Source: Funneliformis mosseae
Lineage: Eukaryota > Glomeromycota > Glomeromycetes > Glomerales > Glomeraceae
Length of the DNA: 12,364 bases
Assembly (NCBI GenBank): GCA_910592005.1
Contig: CAJVPP010003187.1
Location: forward strand, 1-12,364
Reading direction: 5' to 3'
Part shown: positions 1-8,779 of the stretch, one piece after another
How positions within the stretch are numbered: position 1 is the first letter of the stretch
Layout: each line of letters begins with the position of its first letter
Position numbers and translations under genes: made by a program
The notes under the pieces: generated by a model
The model's input: only the letters and a program-made list of their open reading frames with translations
Database searches by the model: none
What the model was told of the DNA's origin: nothing

Positions 1-195
1 TCGTAAAGAATATAATTATTATCAATGTTTTTTTTACACACTTTTAATCTAATTTCAACTTTTTTATTAATCAAAAACAATTTTATATGCCGCTTAATCT
101 TAAGTACGAAAAGAATTCAGTATTTTTATACGCGAATTTATTAAATTTATTAATCATTTTTGAATGAACCATAGGAAGTTCCTAACAAAAAAATA

Positions 196-260
196 TATAG
201 AGAACCGGTTCTTGAATAGGTCTTATGAATTGGTCCGGACTGGACCGATCTACCTATGAA
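196..260. repeat. Nested GC-containing palindromes
   Basis: Several perfect palindromes are packed into 60 bp of otherwise AT-rich sequence. AGAACCGGTTCT lies at 201-212 and GTCCGGAC at 233-240. The latter sits inside GGTCC (232-236) facing GGACC (242-246), and all of it lies inside ATAGGT (216-221) facing ACCTAT (252-257). Just upstream, at about 174-184, is AGGAAGTTCCT. The CpG and GGWCC content contrasts sharply with the flanks. It could be a hairpin-forming repeat, a transposon end, or a cluster of dyad protein-binding sites. Confidence 0.55.
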
Positions 261-1350
261 CAAAATTCTGTACAAAAAACACATTTGTTATAAAAGTACT
301 TATAAATATTTATAATATTATCCTAAACTGTAGTTAAAGTGAAAATAATTGAAGTATTTTATAATATTAATAAGTAAAGGTATGTAAAAATTTATAAATT
401 TTCACTTAACGTTAATGTTATAAATATTGCTAACTATACAAAATAGATTTATTTAACTAAAAATGATTCTGCTAATATAATTAAAAGATTTGAGAAACTT
501 TAATTCACAAGTATATGATCTAAAGTTAAAGATTTAATAGTTGATAATGGTATCAAATTTCTTATTTTAATGAATAGACATAATCTTAATTCAATTAGCT
601 AATTTTAAAGAATCTATAGATATAGTAAGATTTTACAAAAGTAAACTTTCTTTATTTAAGATGTTATTGAATTAAGATTATTCTATTGGAATATTATTGA
701 GTTTAAGTAGATATTTCTCCTACTGAAATTTAAAAAATGAAGCATATTTTATTAAGTCTTCTAAACTTTACAATAGTTTTATAGGATTTATAAACCTCTT
801 TTACCATTTTATATTAAAGTTCTTTATCTATTAAAGTTCAGTGAATTAAAAGGAAAAAAAGAAAGGATACTGATATAAATTGATTTTTTAAGTTTATCAT
901 ATTTGAAAATCTTTAATATAAAAAATCAATCTATTTTAAATTAGTTAAAAAATAATAAAAGTAATAATCTAAAAAAATTTTTATGAAAGAGAAGCTTATA
1001 ATTATTCTAAATAATTTTAAACTTACTTTTTAATAAGTATTTAAATTTTTAAATCATAAATTTTTTAAAAATTTTATTTATTTTCTCTATAAATCATTTT
1101 TTTATAATTCTTTTCTTAATTAGTTAATATAAGAAATAACTTATATAATTAAAGTTATACATTTTATAAGCTTTAATATAATTCTAAGTTTTATAGATAG
1201 AAAAAAGGTTAATTTTAAAACTTTAGGATTAAGTCTTTAAACTCAATTTTAAAAGAAATTCTAAATTTTAGGACTTAATAGTACAGTTTTAATCAGTCCT
1301 TATATTATTATAGTAACATATAAATGCTTTATAATAAAAGAAAAAAAATT

Positions 1351-1475
1351 ACAAAAAATTTTTTTTTAAGTTAATGTTTATTATAAATTTATTTAACTAA
1401 AAAATAATATTAGTTTATAAAGTAAAATAATTTTTTTTAATAATTTCTTTCTTTCTACTTTAAAATATCTATAGT
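1351..1475 (+). repeat. Dispersed direct repeat, copy A
   Basis: Matches 2444-2568 in the same orientation. Both copies run through an A/T homopolymer junction, then TAAGTTAAT, an AATTTATTT block, AAAAATAATATT and TTATAAA, and end in a CTTTCT-containing T-rich stretch followed by a GACTAT-like end. Copy spacing is about 1.09 kb. A 17-nt piece of copy A (1387-1403) also occurs exactly at 447-463. The match is degenerate and AT-rich, so chance compositional similarity inflates it. Confidence 0.4.
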
Positions 1476-1856
1476 CATAAGATAAAAATAAAGATTATTA
1501 TAAAACCTTTTCTATTAAATTAACTGCATTCAATTAATATATTTTATTTTTATTTTTTCATTAAAATTTTCTTTATTTTTTTTAAAAAAATAAATTAATA
1601 TTAAATAACGATTTTTTAATATTAACTTTAAAAATAAAGAATATAATAAATTTTTAATGATAAATAAGACTAAAATATTAAAGATAATTCTATAAATAAG
1701 AAAAAAAGCAAAGTAAATGATAATTATAAGAAAGAAAATAAATCTTAATTATATTAAACATTACTAACATAAAAATACTTTAATGAAAATATATTTTAAT
1801 ATTCTGAATATCTAATTTATTATAAATGTTAAAAAGTTTTTAAAAAAAAATTTAAC

Positions 1857-2216
1857 ATTATAACTAGTATTTAAAATAATACTATAAATTTTAATAAAAG
1901 CTGAAATTTTTAAGAGATATCTGATAAATTTTCAGATTTCAAATTTTTGATTAGTATATTTTTTGAAAACAGATTTTTTATTTAGCAAAATTTTATAATA
2001 AAATGATCATTATTTATAATTTTATATCTATTAATATGTTATACAATCAATACTTAAAATTTTATATTATAGATTTTTGTCTGACAAAAATTTTAAGATA
2101 TGTTATAAATATATCTAATAATTTTAGCAGATTTTAAAAAAGATCAAAGTAAATTATTTTCTTTTCAGATATTTGACTAGTAAAATTTGATTTTTATTTT
2201 AAATACTGATTATAAC
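1857..2216. mobile_element. Possible MITE-like inverted-repeat element
   Basis: The left end (1857-1879) and the reverse complement of the right end (2216-2194) match at about 20 of 23 positions around the shared core AGTATTTAAAATAA. The enclosed 360 bp is AT-rich and non-coding, which fits the size of a miniature inverted-repeat element. No target-site duplication is convincing. The arms are AT-rich, so this is a tentative call. Confidence 0.3.
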
Positions 2217-2443
2217 TTTAAAATAATACTTGTTTTAATATATAAAATAAAATAAATAATATAAAATATATAGTAAAAATTAAAGTACTTTAAATTTTAA
2301 AAGAATTGATCTTTAACTTAAAAAAAAAAGAGCAAAATAATGTAATAATAGAGTGAGTAATTAAAAATACATAACCTTTTCATTCAATTGAATTTTGCAA
2401 TTTAAGTAAATAATTATTTTACAGTAAAAAGAAAGAAAACTAT

Positions 2444-2568
2444 CAAAAAAATTTTTTTAAGTTAATATTAAATTTGAATTTATTTTATTAAAAAAATAAT
2501 ATTTAGCTTATAAAAAAAATTTTTTTGATAAATTTTACTTTCTATTGTAAAGTACTTATATTTGACTA
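2444..2568 (+). repeat. Dispersed direct repeat, copy B
   Basis: Partner of copy A at 1351-1475, same orientation, with the same order of sub-blocks and scattered substitutions. The pair could be decayed long terminal repeats of a short element or simply two dispersed repeat copies. No coding capacity lies between them. Confidence 0.4.
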
Positions 2569-2922
2569 TTAATATTAAATTTTATATAAAAATATAATTA
2601 AAAGTTTAATAAGAGTTATTTTAATAAAAATATGATAATATATAATATGATTTAAATGTAATTTTAAATAAATTATTCTTAATTGCAAATATAAAAATTT
2701 TAATAAATAATAATATAAATTTAGATATAATGATTTATTATTTAGATAATAATTGCAAATCAAAAATTTTATTAAATATTATTTCTTTTACTATTATAAT
2801 AGGACTATCATAATATAATTAATTTATATAATATATTGTAAATAGTTATATAAGTAACATAGTTAACATGATTTACTTTGTAGATATATTTAATTTTATA
2901 ACATAAAAAAAATGCAGATCTA

Positions 2923-3007
2923 CATATCAAACATGTCAAATATCTGACATATCAAATATGTTTAATATATTTAATATATCTGACATATCTAACATATATA
3001 ATATATT
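2923..3007. repeat. Degenerate CATATC tandem units
   Basis: Units starting CATATC recur at 2923, 2948 and 2984, the first two each ending in ATCTGA, with spacers of variable length built from AATATGT/ACATGT palindromes. It looks like an eroded minisatellite. No function is visible. Confidence 0.4.
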
Positions 3008-3114
3008 AAATTTATATTAAAAGTATATAAAGAAGACATAAGAAAGTAATTATCAGTTGTTTGATCAGTTCACTTATAAAATATATGTAACCTTTAATTA
3101 AATATGTGATTAAT

Positions 3115-3175
3115 TTCTTTTTTTTTTTATTTTTTATATTATTATTTTTATTTTTTATTTTTTAATTTTATTAAT
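3115..3175 (+). repeat. T-rich low-complexity tract
   Basis: About 60 bases are almost entirely T with scattered A, in runs of five to twelve T. The strand asymmetry recalls a reverse-transcribed poly(A) tail of a minus-strand insertion, but no retroposon body is recognisable next to it. It may equally be simple sequence. Confidence 0.5.
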
Positions 3176-3234
3176 AAACTATTTAATATAACTTGTAATT
3201 TTATGTAAATCTTTTAAGTAATATAATTAACATT

Positions 3235-3381
3235 AGAACTTAAGTAATTTAAATATGATTATGCTTTATAGTATATAACAAAACTTAACCAACTAAAGTA
3301 TGAATATACTTTACAATAGATAACAGAACTTAACTAACTGAGGTGTAAATATACTTTATAGTATATAATAAAACTATTAAT
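3235..3381 (+). repeat. 45-bp tandem repeat, about three copies
   Basis: Units of exactly 45 bp begin at 3262, 3307 and 3352 with TRCTTTA. Each continues as a GTATATAA-like block, AAAACTTAAC/AGAACTTAAC, an AACTRARGT block and a TRWATA end. A partial unit precedes at 3236. Copies differ by scattered substitutions, so the array is old. Confidence 0.65.
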
Positions 3382-3744
3382 TTATTGAGTCAAAATTGAA
3401 TTATTATATAATTTTAAAAGAATCATCACTCAAATATCCTATCTAATAGTTACAATTTAATAAGATCACACATTAACACTATTTATCATATTAAAATAAT
3501 ATAGTTAAAGTTCTAAATAAATTAAGTTATAGATCAAGTCATAGGTCATTTTAAAAAAATTGAAAAAACTAATTTTTTTGAGATATTTTATATCTAATAA
3601 TTAATTAATAAATAATATATTATAACTCAATATTAGTTTAAATATATTTTTTGATTTTAAAATATTTTGAATAAGATTTAAGATAAGGTTGCTTATCTAA
3701 TTTATTTTGAATTTGGTAAAATGTCTAAACTATAATTTTGTTCA

Positions 3745-3872
3745 TTTTTTACTAAGGTTTTAATATAGTTTCATATTTTTATAAACTTTGATATAGTTTT
3801 ACCTTTTTCAGAATTTTATAGATTTTTTAATAAGGTTTTAATATAATTTTGCTAAATTTTACCTTTTTCTAT
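3745..3872 (+). repeat. Degenerate AAGGTTTTAATATA repeats
   Basis: AAGGTTTTAATATAGTTT near 3754 recurs as AAGGTTTTAATATAATTT about 78 bp later. Each is followed by a block ending TTTTACCTTTTTC, and a related ACTTTGATATAGTTTTACC sits between. This is an eroded tandem repeat without coding capacity. Confidence 0.4.
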
Positions 3873-4092
3873 TTAGATGACTTGCAAAACCTCTAGATTT
3901 TATCTAATAATCTTAGTTAAGATATAGAAAAATGTGTTTATAACTTATCCAAAATTATTTAAAATTGTTTAATTGCCTAATACTATTATAGCTTATTTGA
4001 TTCATCTTTATATAAGAAATCAAATAATAATAGTTTTATCTTAAATAGATAAATATTAATAAAAATATTAAAATTTGAAGTTTTTTAATTAA

Positions 4093-4168
4093 AAAATTCA
4101 GATCAGATCAGGTTAATCACTTGATTTGATCTGAATTTTCAGGTCAATCTATTAGGTCAGATTCAGAG
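4093..4168. repeat. GATC-rich hairpin and repeated half-sites
   Basis: A 19-bp arm at 4093-4111 pairs with 4121-4139 (17 of 19 positions) around a 9-nt loop. The core is TTCAGATCAGATC against GATTTGATCTGAA. Further half-sites of the form AGGTCA/GGTCAGAT follow to 4168. In this AT background a near-perfect stem with GC pairs is unlikely by chance. It may be a small dispersed hairpin repeat or part of a transposon end. Confidence 0.6.
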
Positions 4169-4794
4169 TTTTAAATATAGCAGATATAATAAAGATTATA
4201 TTAATAAAATTTCATTTTCTTAAAAAAATATTAGTTTTAATTAAGATAATGAATTAGTAATAGTAATACATGAAAAAATAATAGTAGAGAATTAGAATTT
4301 AATAATTAACTTTTTAGAATTATAAATATTCTATTTATATTTTGAATTTAGCTACATAATAAGAAATTAAAATTATTGAAAAACAATTATTAAATTTATG
4401 AGTTAATAAAAAAAATCAAAAATTCATCAAATGTTATAATAAATTGTGAGATTTGTATTTAGTAGAAAATTTACAATATAATTAATTCTCATGTTTTCTT
4501 ATAATCTGAATTAGAGTATTAAAATACTGACCACACGTTTAGGATACATTTTATCATCTGTTTAAGTATTATTATTGTTAGATTTATTATTGTTAAATTT
4601 AATATTTTTAGATTGGGCATAGTTTACTATCTCGATTAAAATTTTTTGAGACAGAAAAAATATTTTTATACCAATCTTTTTGGGGACAGATTGACAGGAT
4701 TGATCATAAGATTAACCTTTATATATTTTTACGTATTACATTTACGCATTTTAAACTATATAAATGCCAAGTGTAACAAATTTTGAATTTATAA

Positions 4795-5151
4795 TCAAAA
4801 TATATTGCTGATAATATTAGCGTAACTGATTCTTTTCTTTCCTTAGCTTCCTTATTCTCAACCTTTCAGATAAAAATTAAAGCTGCTTCTGATATTTGGG
4901 ACTATTTTCAGAAAATAATTAATAGAAATGATATTCTAAAATCAAATAAATGCAAATTATGTCATCCAACTTTTGTTGCTTCTTGTGTTTGCAAATCAAT
5001 AAAAATGATGAAAGATTAGCTTACACATCCCCAAATCCCATTATGTGAAATAATAGCTTACAAGATTAGGGAATTAAACGGAAACGTTCTCAAAACTCCT
5101 GTAAATAGAAGTTTATTAAAAATCTATATAAATAGAGTAGATATTGATTAA
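4795..5151 (+). pseudogene. BED-type zinc-finger-like relic
   Basis: One frame of about 118 codons is interrupted by a single TAG (5017-5019), far fewer stops than this base composition predicts. Around residues 28-60 it reads SDIWDYF, then KCKLCHPTF, then LTHP. That is the layout of a BED zinc finger: an aromatic W..F pair, CxxC, then a His-containing helix. BED fingers are DNA-binding modules commonly at the N terminus of hAT-family transposases and related fungal proteins. The final His/Cys pair is imperfect (H at THP, then a Cys six residues on) and the TAG falls inside the finger helix. No start Met precedes it; TTTCAG at 4869-4874 could be a splice acceptor. No DDE catalytic domain follows. 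I see W, F, CxxC and H; the family call is inference. Confidence 0.45.
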
Positions 5152-5180
5152 ACTCTATCTTTTTTTTTCCAAAACTTAAA

Positions 5181-5690
5181 ATGGATCTATATAATCAAAT
5201 TTTAGCAGACTTACAATAAGCTGAACTACTTTACCCAGATATTCTATCTCCTTTTTATCAACATAACGATACTGCATTACAACAGTGAAATCTCTACTTT
5301 GATAATTTAGAAGAGCAAAAATCTTACAAAATTGAGTCAAAATATTAATAGTTCTCTGGCATATGAAAAAAGCTATTGAAACTAAGACTGAATTATTAAC
5401 TAAAAAAACTTAATATATGAACCTTCTCTCACCATATTATCAAAAAGTAGTTATATGAGTATATTATCTATATTAATTAATTGGAATAGACTAAATTGTT
5501 TGAACTAAGCATACAACCATAGGAATGCTCTCTTGTATCAATTGTGAATAACATTAACAGCTTGTACAGGAAGCTAGTACCATTGCAGGAGCTCAGATGT
5601 TAGAGAAAGAAGTTATTAGTGATAACCCATTTGCATCACTAAATGACTGTGCTAATTAATATTATCAATGATCACTAGAAAAATTATAAT
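5181..5690 (+). pseudogene. Decayed coding fragment, unknown
   Basis: Reading starts at an ATG and continues MDLYNQILADL, then AELLYPDILSPFYQHNDTAL, with an in-frame TAA and TGA, and then shifts frame near 5335. In the second frame the best segment is QLVQEASTIAGAQMLEKEV followed by ISDNPFASLNDCAN (about 5558-5656). Its amino-acid mix is typical of a real soluble protein and unlike the Ile/Lys/Asn noise nearby. At least seven in-frame stops, all TAA, TAG or TGA where Gln or Trp would fit, make it dead as it stands. It lies 29 bp downstream of the BED-finger relic on the same strand and may be part of the same former gene. I do not recognise the family. Confidence 0.35.
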
Positions 5691-5850
5691 CATTATTTTT
5701 ACTAATTTCACTGCTATCATAGCTATCATTGTGATATTTATTTTCATTATTATTACATTTGTCATTATTTTATTTACTATCTTTATTATCATAGTTATAT
5801 TTACTTTCACTATTATATTTATTATTTCTTTATTATAATTGTATTTTATA
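5690..5850 (-). repeat. ATT/TCA trinucleotide-biased tract
   Basis: The plus strand is a run of ATT, TCA, TTA and ATC triplets with few G. Read on the minus strand, one frame is an Asn/Asp/Ser/Lys-rich string with one TAA, of the kind found in low-complexity linkers. Other frames give Ile/Phe or Ser/Leu strings. I treat it as a low-complexity tract, possibly once coding an Asn-rich segment on the minus strand, and do not claim a gene. Confidence 0.4.
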
Positions 5851-6104
5851 TAAATATTCTGTATTATCGCCTTGATAAAATAACAAGTTTCTATCGTACA
5901 ATTAATAAAGTATAATCTTAATAACATAAAAACTATATCTTTGTTAATATCTCTTTCCTTAAAACATAAATCATCAATAAAGATGACCTAACCCTTCAAC
6001 TTAAATAAATTCATGTTTATTTCTTTCACAGTTTATAACTTAAATTCCCTGTTAGCAAATAAGCTTTGTTATTCTAATGACATAGTGTTTGGGCTTAATA
6101 GTAT

Positions 6105-6740
6105 ATGGTAGTACATCTACTTCTAGGAAGTAAATATCCAAAAATCTATCTATAGATATCTAGTGAAAAGCATAGTTATAAAATACCAAAAGGCGAAAGC
6201 AAAAATTTTGGTGAAAGATATATTTTGTGTGATGATTTAATTGTTATTATACAACACTAAAATAAAGAATTATAGGAAGCAATACAATATTTTTATGAAT
6301 TTATAGTCATGAATAAGCAAGCTCTATGGTATAAAAATGTGAGATTCAAGCTAATCATGTCTGAAGAACTACTTGATATTATATCTTTCAAAAGAATTAG
6401 CTGATTTACTATTATAGTCTTTGATAATTTTGCTGGAAAACCTTTGACAACTCAGTTAAAAATTGTTCCTTTCTTTAAATTAGACAAATATGACGAAATT
6501 AGCTCAATTTATATAGACTAACATTTTTATGAAATCCATCTAAATATACGCATAAATCTTAAATATATTTCATTGCATTGTGAATGTGAAACATTAGATA
6601 GTATAAAACGAATTCTTAAAGATATATGCGATGATTATGAGCCTCTAGCAAAAAAAAATTATGAGGTAATAAAAAAACACTTTGTATTTATTAATATCCG
6701 AAAACCATCTGATAACCCCTTATCAATTAGATTTAGATGA
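6105..6740 (+). pseudogene. Long interrupted reading frame, unknown
   Basis: A single plus frame of 212 codons carries six stops, against about seventeen expected by chance at this composition. It includes an uninterrupted run of about 70 codons just before 6738. Readable segments include SYKIPKGESKNFGERYI, NKQALWYKNVRFKLIMSEEL, DNFAGKPLTTQLKIVPFF and CETLDSIKRILKDICDDYEP. Stops are TAG after IYL, TAA after QH, TAG after KEL, TGA after RIS, TAA after YID and TGA after RFR, all places where Gln or Trp would read naturally. The first ATG (6105) is only a formal start. A different plus frame (5983-6108) and one beyond 6740 also look coding, implying frameshifts. No domain is recognised. Confidence 0.45.
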
Positions 6741-7205
6741 GACAAACCTTTAAAAAGTAGTTGAATTTGAGATGATTCGTGCTTTATAACCTTATCCATA
6801 TTCATAATCCATAAGATAAAGTTTCATAGGAGGTAGTCTTGTTTCTTAGTTCTTCTGTGTATCAGATTGGAAATCTATAACTCTGATTTTATTTAAGGGT
6901 ATTTTATAATTTGAAAGATTTTTTTTTTTCATTATAAGGTGAATTAAAAGAATATAGATAAGAAAAGATAGTTCATATTTCAAGTTGAAAAGATTTTAAT
7001 TAATCTGCTTGAAGATTTATCAAAAAAGGTACTAGCTCACATTAAAAAAAAAGATTCAAAAAAGTTTCACTTGTGCTAGTACTTATATGATAGTCGATTA
7101 GGATAGAAAATAATAATGATCTAGTCTGATCGAGAAGCATTTTGTATGGTTCCTATTTATATAATTATTGTAGGTAAAAATTTGATCACTTTTTTTTCAT
7201 ATATT
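6741..7205. other. Gene-poor stretch with ambiguous coding traces
   Basis: Three plus frames here each give protein-like strings if stops are read as Gln or Trp, so no one frame can be chosen. One (about 6978-7070) is uninterrupted for roughly 30 codons and Lys/Leu-rich. A T-run, the hairpin at 7028-7084 and short A-runs are also present. I see no supported gene. Confidence 0.4.
7028..7084. repeat. Imperfect hairpin
   Basis: GTACTAGC followed by TCAC (7029-7040) pairs with GTGCTAGTAC (7073-7082), an 11-bp stem with one bulged T. The loop is about 32 nt and A-rich. It could form in RNA on either strand. It is not followed by a clean T run, and this looks eukaryotic, so I do not call it a terminator. 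Confidence 0.4.
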
Positions 7206-8177
7206 TCATTTTTTTTCCCAATCACAATCCATATAATTGCAATAAGTAGTAAGGTAAGTATGAAATATATTATTATCGATGACATCAAGGAGCTTATGAT
7301 GATAAGAGCAGTTGCTAAAAAATGATACCGCTTCTACGCCACCTACAGAAATTATTTTAGACGAAGGATTAAGAGTAGAAAGGGTCCCTTTAGGACTAAG
7401 TTATGATGAATCATTCATAGGCGGGAGTAGAGAATCTATTTCATTATTTTTCTTTGACACTAACTGATTCTTAAAGAACCTATTTTCCTTTATTAAATTT
7501 AACCGCGTTGAAGATAAAGCATCTTTTTTCTGACTAGTTATCTTATGTATCGCTTCTATCCTTTTTTTCATGCATTCTATTTCATATTTTTTTGAATTTA
7601 GGTCCTCATTTGCTCGCTCTAATTCAAGCTTGAGAGAATTAATCTCTTTAAGTTCAGATAAGCTTATTTGGGTCAGCTTCTCTATTACCCCTCCCATTAC
7701 ATCCAAATCATAATATATATGCTTTAGATCTATATCTTCTAACTTGCCTTTCAATTTACGTATTTTAGCTTTAAGAGAAAGAATCTGAACCTTATCAGCG
7801 GACGAAGCTTTCTGGATTAAAGTTACCTTTCTCTTTAGTGTTTTAATATCTAATTTAAGCGATTTAATTTTAGCAGTATATCTAATTTCAAGCTCATATT
7901 GACTCTCAGAATGAGATTTCTGTTCAAAAATAAGTTGGAATCTAACTTTAATACTTGACGCATTTAACTGGCTAATCTTATTTCTAATATTAGCATAGGT
8001 TCGCTAAAACTCCTTTTCTTGCTCTAAATTTTCAGCCTGCAACTTTTCGTTGAAGTCAATAATTTTAGAGTTAAAATCAATAGTGGATCTTAATTTTTTT
8101 TCAAGCTTTTGCTCATATGTACTACCCAGCCGATGTTCTTTATCTTTTATATCTTTTAGTGTATACATATTAGGCAT
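7206..8177 (-). pseudogene. Long coiled-coil protein with two in-frame stops
   Basis: From the ATG at 8177 one frame stays readable for 323 codons to TGA at 7206-7208, broken only by TAG at codon 58 (8004-8006) and TAA at 7401-7403. The stop-free runs are 57, 200 and 65 codons. The product is rich in Lys, Glu, Leu, Ile, Ser and Gln with heptad-like spacing (for example EINSLKLELERANEDLNSKK and IKSLKLDIKTLKRKVTLIQK), so it is almost all coiled coil. The tail after the TAA turns Ser/Gly-rich. No signal peptide, membrane segment or catalytic motif is visible. If TAA at 7401 is the true end, the protein is 258 residues with one stop. The gene diverges from the one at 8780 across a dyad-rich region. 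It may be structural or DNA-associated; family unrecognised. Both stops fit decayed Gln codons, so it may have died recently or be suppressed. Confidence 0.65.
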
Positions 8178-8779
8178 AATATTGGCATAGTTATATGATA
8201 AAAAAAATGCACAAATAAATTTTTGAGATTATAGACATAATCTGTTTATTTAGAATAATTCATTCTTTCTGAATATCCTGTTTATTCTGTATATCCCAAT
8301 GATGGCAAATGACCAGATCATTTGATAATTTTGAAATGATCTCTGAATGACCAGCAAATGACCTAGTCATTTGAGGTCATTTGTTATTTGGTCATTTAAA
8401 TGTGATACAGGCCAAATTCTATATGCTGACCAGAATTAAAATTTATATCACATGAAATATTTATGAAAACGTTCGAATTATTAAATTACATTAATTATTT
8501 TAGCCAGAATTATTGAGAACACATGATATAATTTTAAATGACCAGGTCATTTGTTATTTAATGTTGGAATGACCCAAATGACATATGATTAGTCATTTGA
8601 GTCATTTGAGATCATTTGGGTCATTTGCTATCACTGGTATATCCTATACATCTAGAATATTATCTTTTTATATATTCTGTATATCCTATATATTCAGAAT
8701 GATACATTTTTTCTATATATCCTATTTAATAAATTATTTTGAAATATTATATTAGATATATAAAAAAAATATTGCTACC
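8178..8779. promoter_or_regulatory. Divergent intergenic region with dyad cluster
   Basis: Between two divergent gene starts lie two blocks (8306-8400 and 8536-8630) of the motif CAAATGAC or its complement GTCATTTG. Perfect dyads are CAAATGA/TCATTTG (8306-8312 and 8318-8324), CAAATGAC/GTCATTTG (8355-8362 and 8366-8373), AAATGACC-A-GGTCATTT (8536-8552) and GACCCAAATGA/TCATTTGGGTC (8571-8581 and 8612-8622). Four direct copies run from 8591 to 8627. Outside these, TTCTGTATATCC-like elements occur at 8268-8297 and at 8675-8688, with relatives at 8638-8645 and 8714-8722. The arrangement is roughly symmetrical. It could be a bidirectional promoter with a multi-site regulator, or subterminal binding sites for a transposon protein. 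Confidence 0.6.

Larger units (their letters stand above)
1..4790. other. Gene-free AT-rich repeat region
   Basis: This stretch is dominated by A and T, and stop codons close every frame quickly. The longest reading frames are short, low-complexity Ile/Leu/Lys/Asn/Tyr strings expected by chance at this composition (for example a 62-codon minus-strand frame at 2575-2763). I see no RNA gene, no catalytic motif and no convincing exon. What it does hold is listed separately: palindromes, dispersed and tandem repeats, hairpins and a T-rich tract. Old transposon relics decayed beyond recognition are the likeliest origin. That is inference. Confidence 0.7.

Noticed and set aside
378..710. Plus-strand frame resembling a protein (for example VDNGIKFLILMNRHNLNS)
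   Set aside because: It has seven stops in about 110 codons, only slightly fewer than this AT content predicts, and 17 nt of it recur in a non-coding repeat. Not supportable as a gene.
2923..3381. CRISPR-like repeat array
   Set aside because: Repeats are contiguous or irregular and degenerate, without unique spacers, in a eukaryote-like context.
1..4790. Organellar origin because of extreme AT content
   Set aside because: No mitochondrial gene, tRNA or rRNA appears, and the window carries nuclear-style retroelement relics. Sequence is continuous with them.
5669..5837. Hydrophobic Ile/Phe-rich plus frame resembling membrane segments
   Set aside because: It is the shadow of an ATT/ATC trinucleotide tract; the composition alone produces it.
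5850..6200. Minus-strand frame reading LFKLKG, then VIFIDDLCFKERDINKDI
   Set aside because: It reads well with three stops filled, but overlaps plus-strand frames that also read well. It has no recognised motif beyond a vague hydrophobic-Asp-Asp.
6741..7205. Protein-like strings in all three plus frames
   Set aside because: Once stops may be read as Gln or Trp, every frame looks plausible. This is pattern-seeking, so I did not call a gene.
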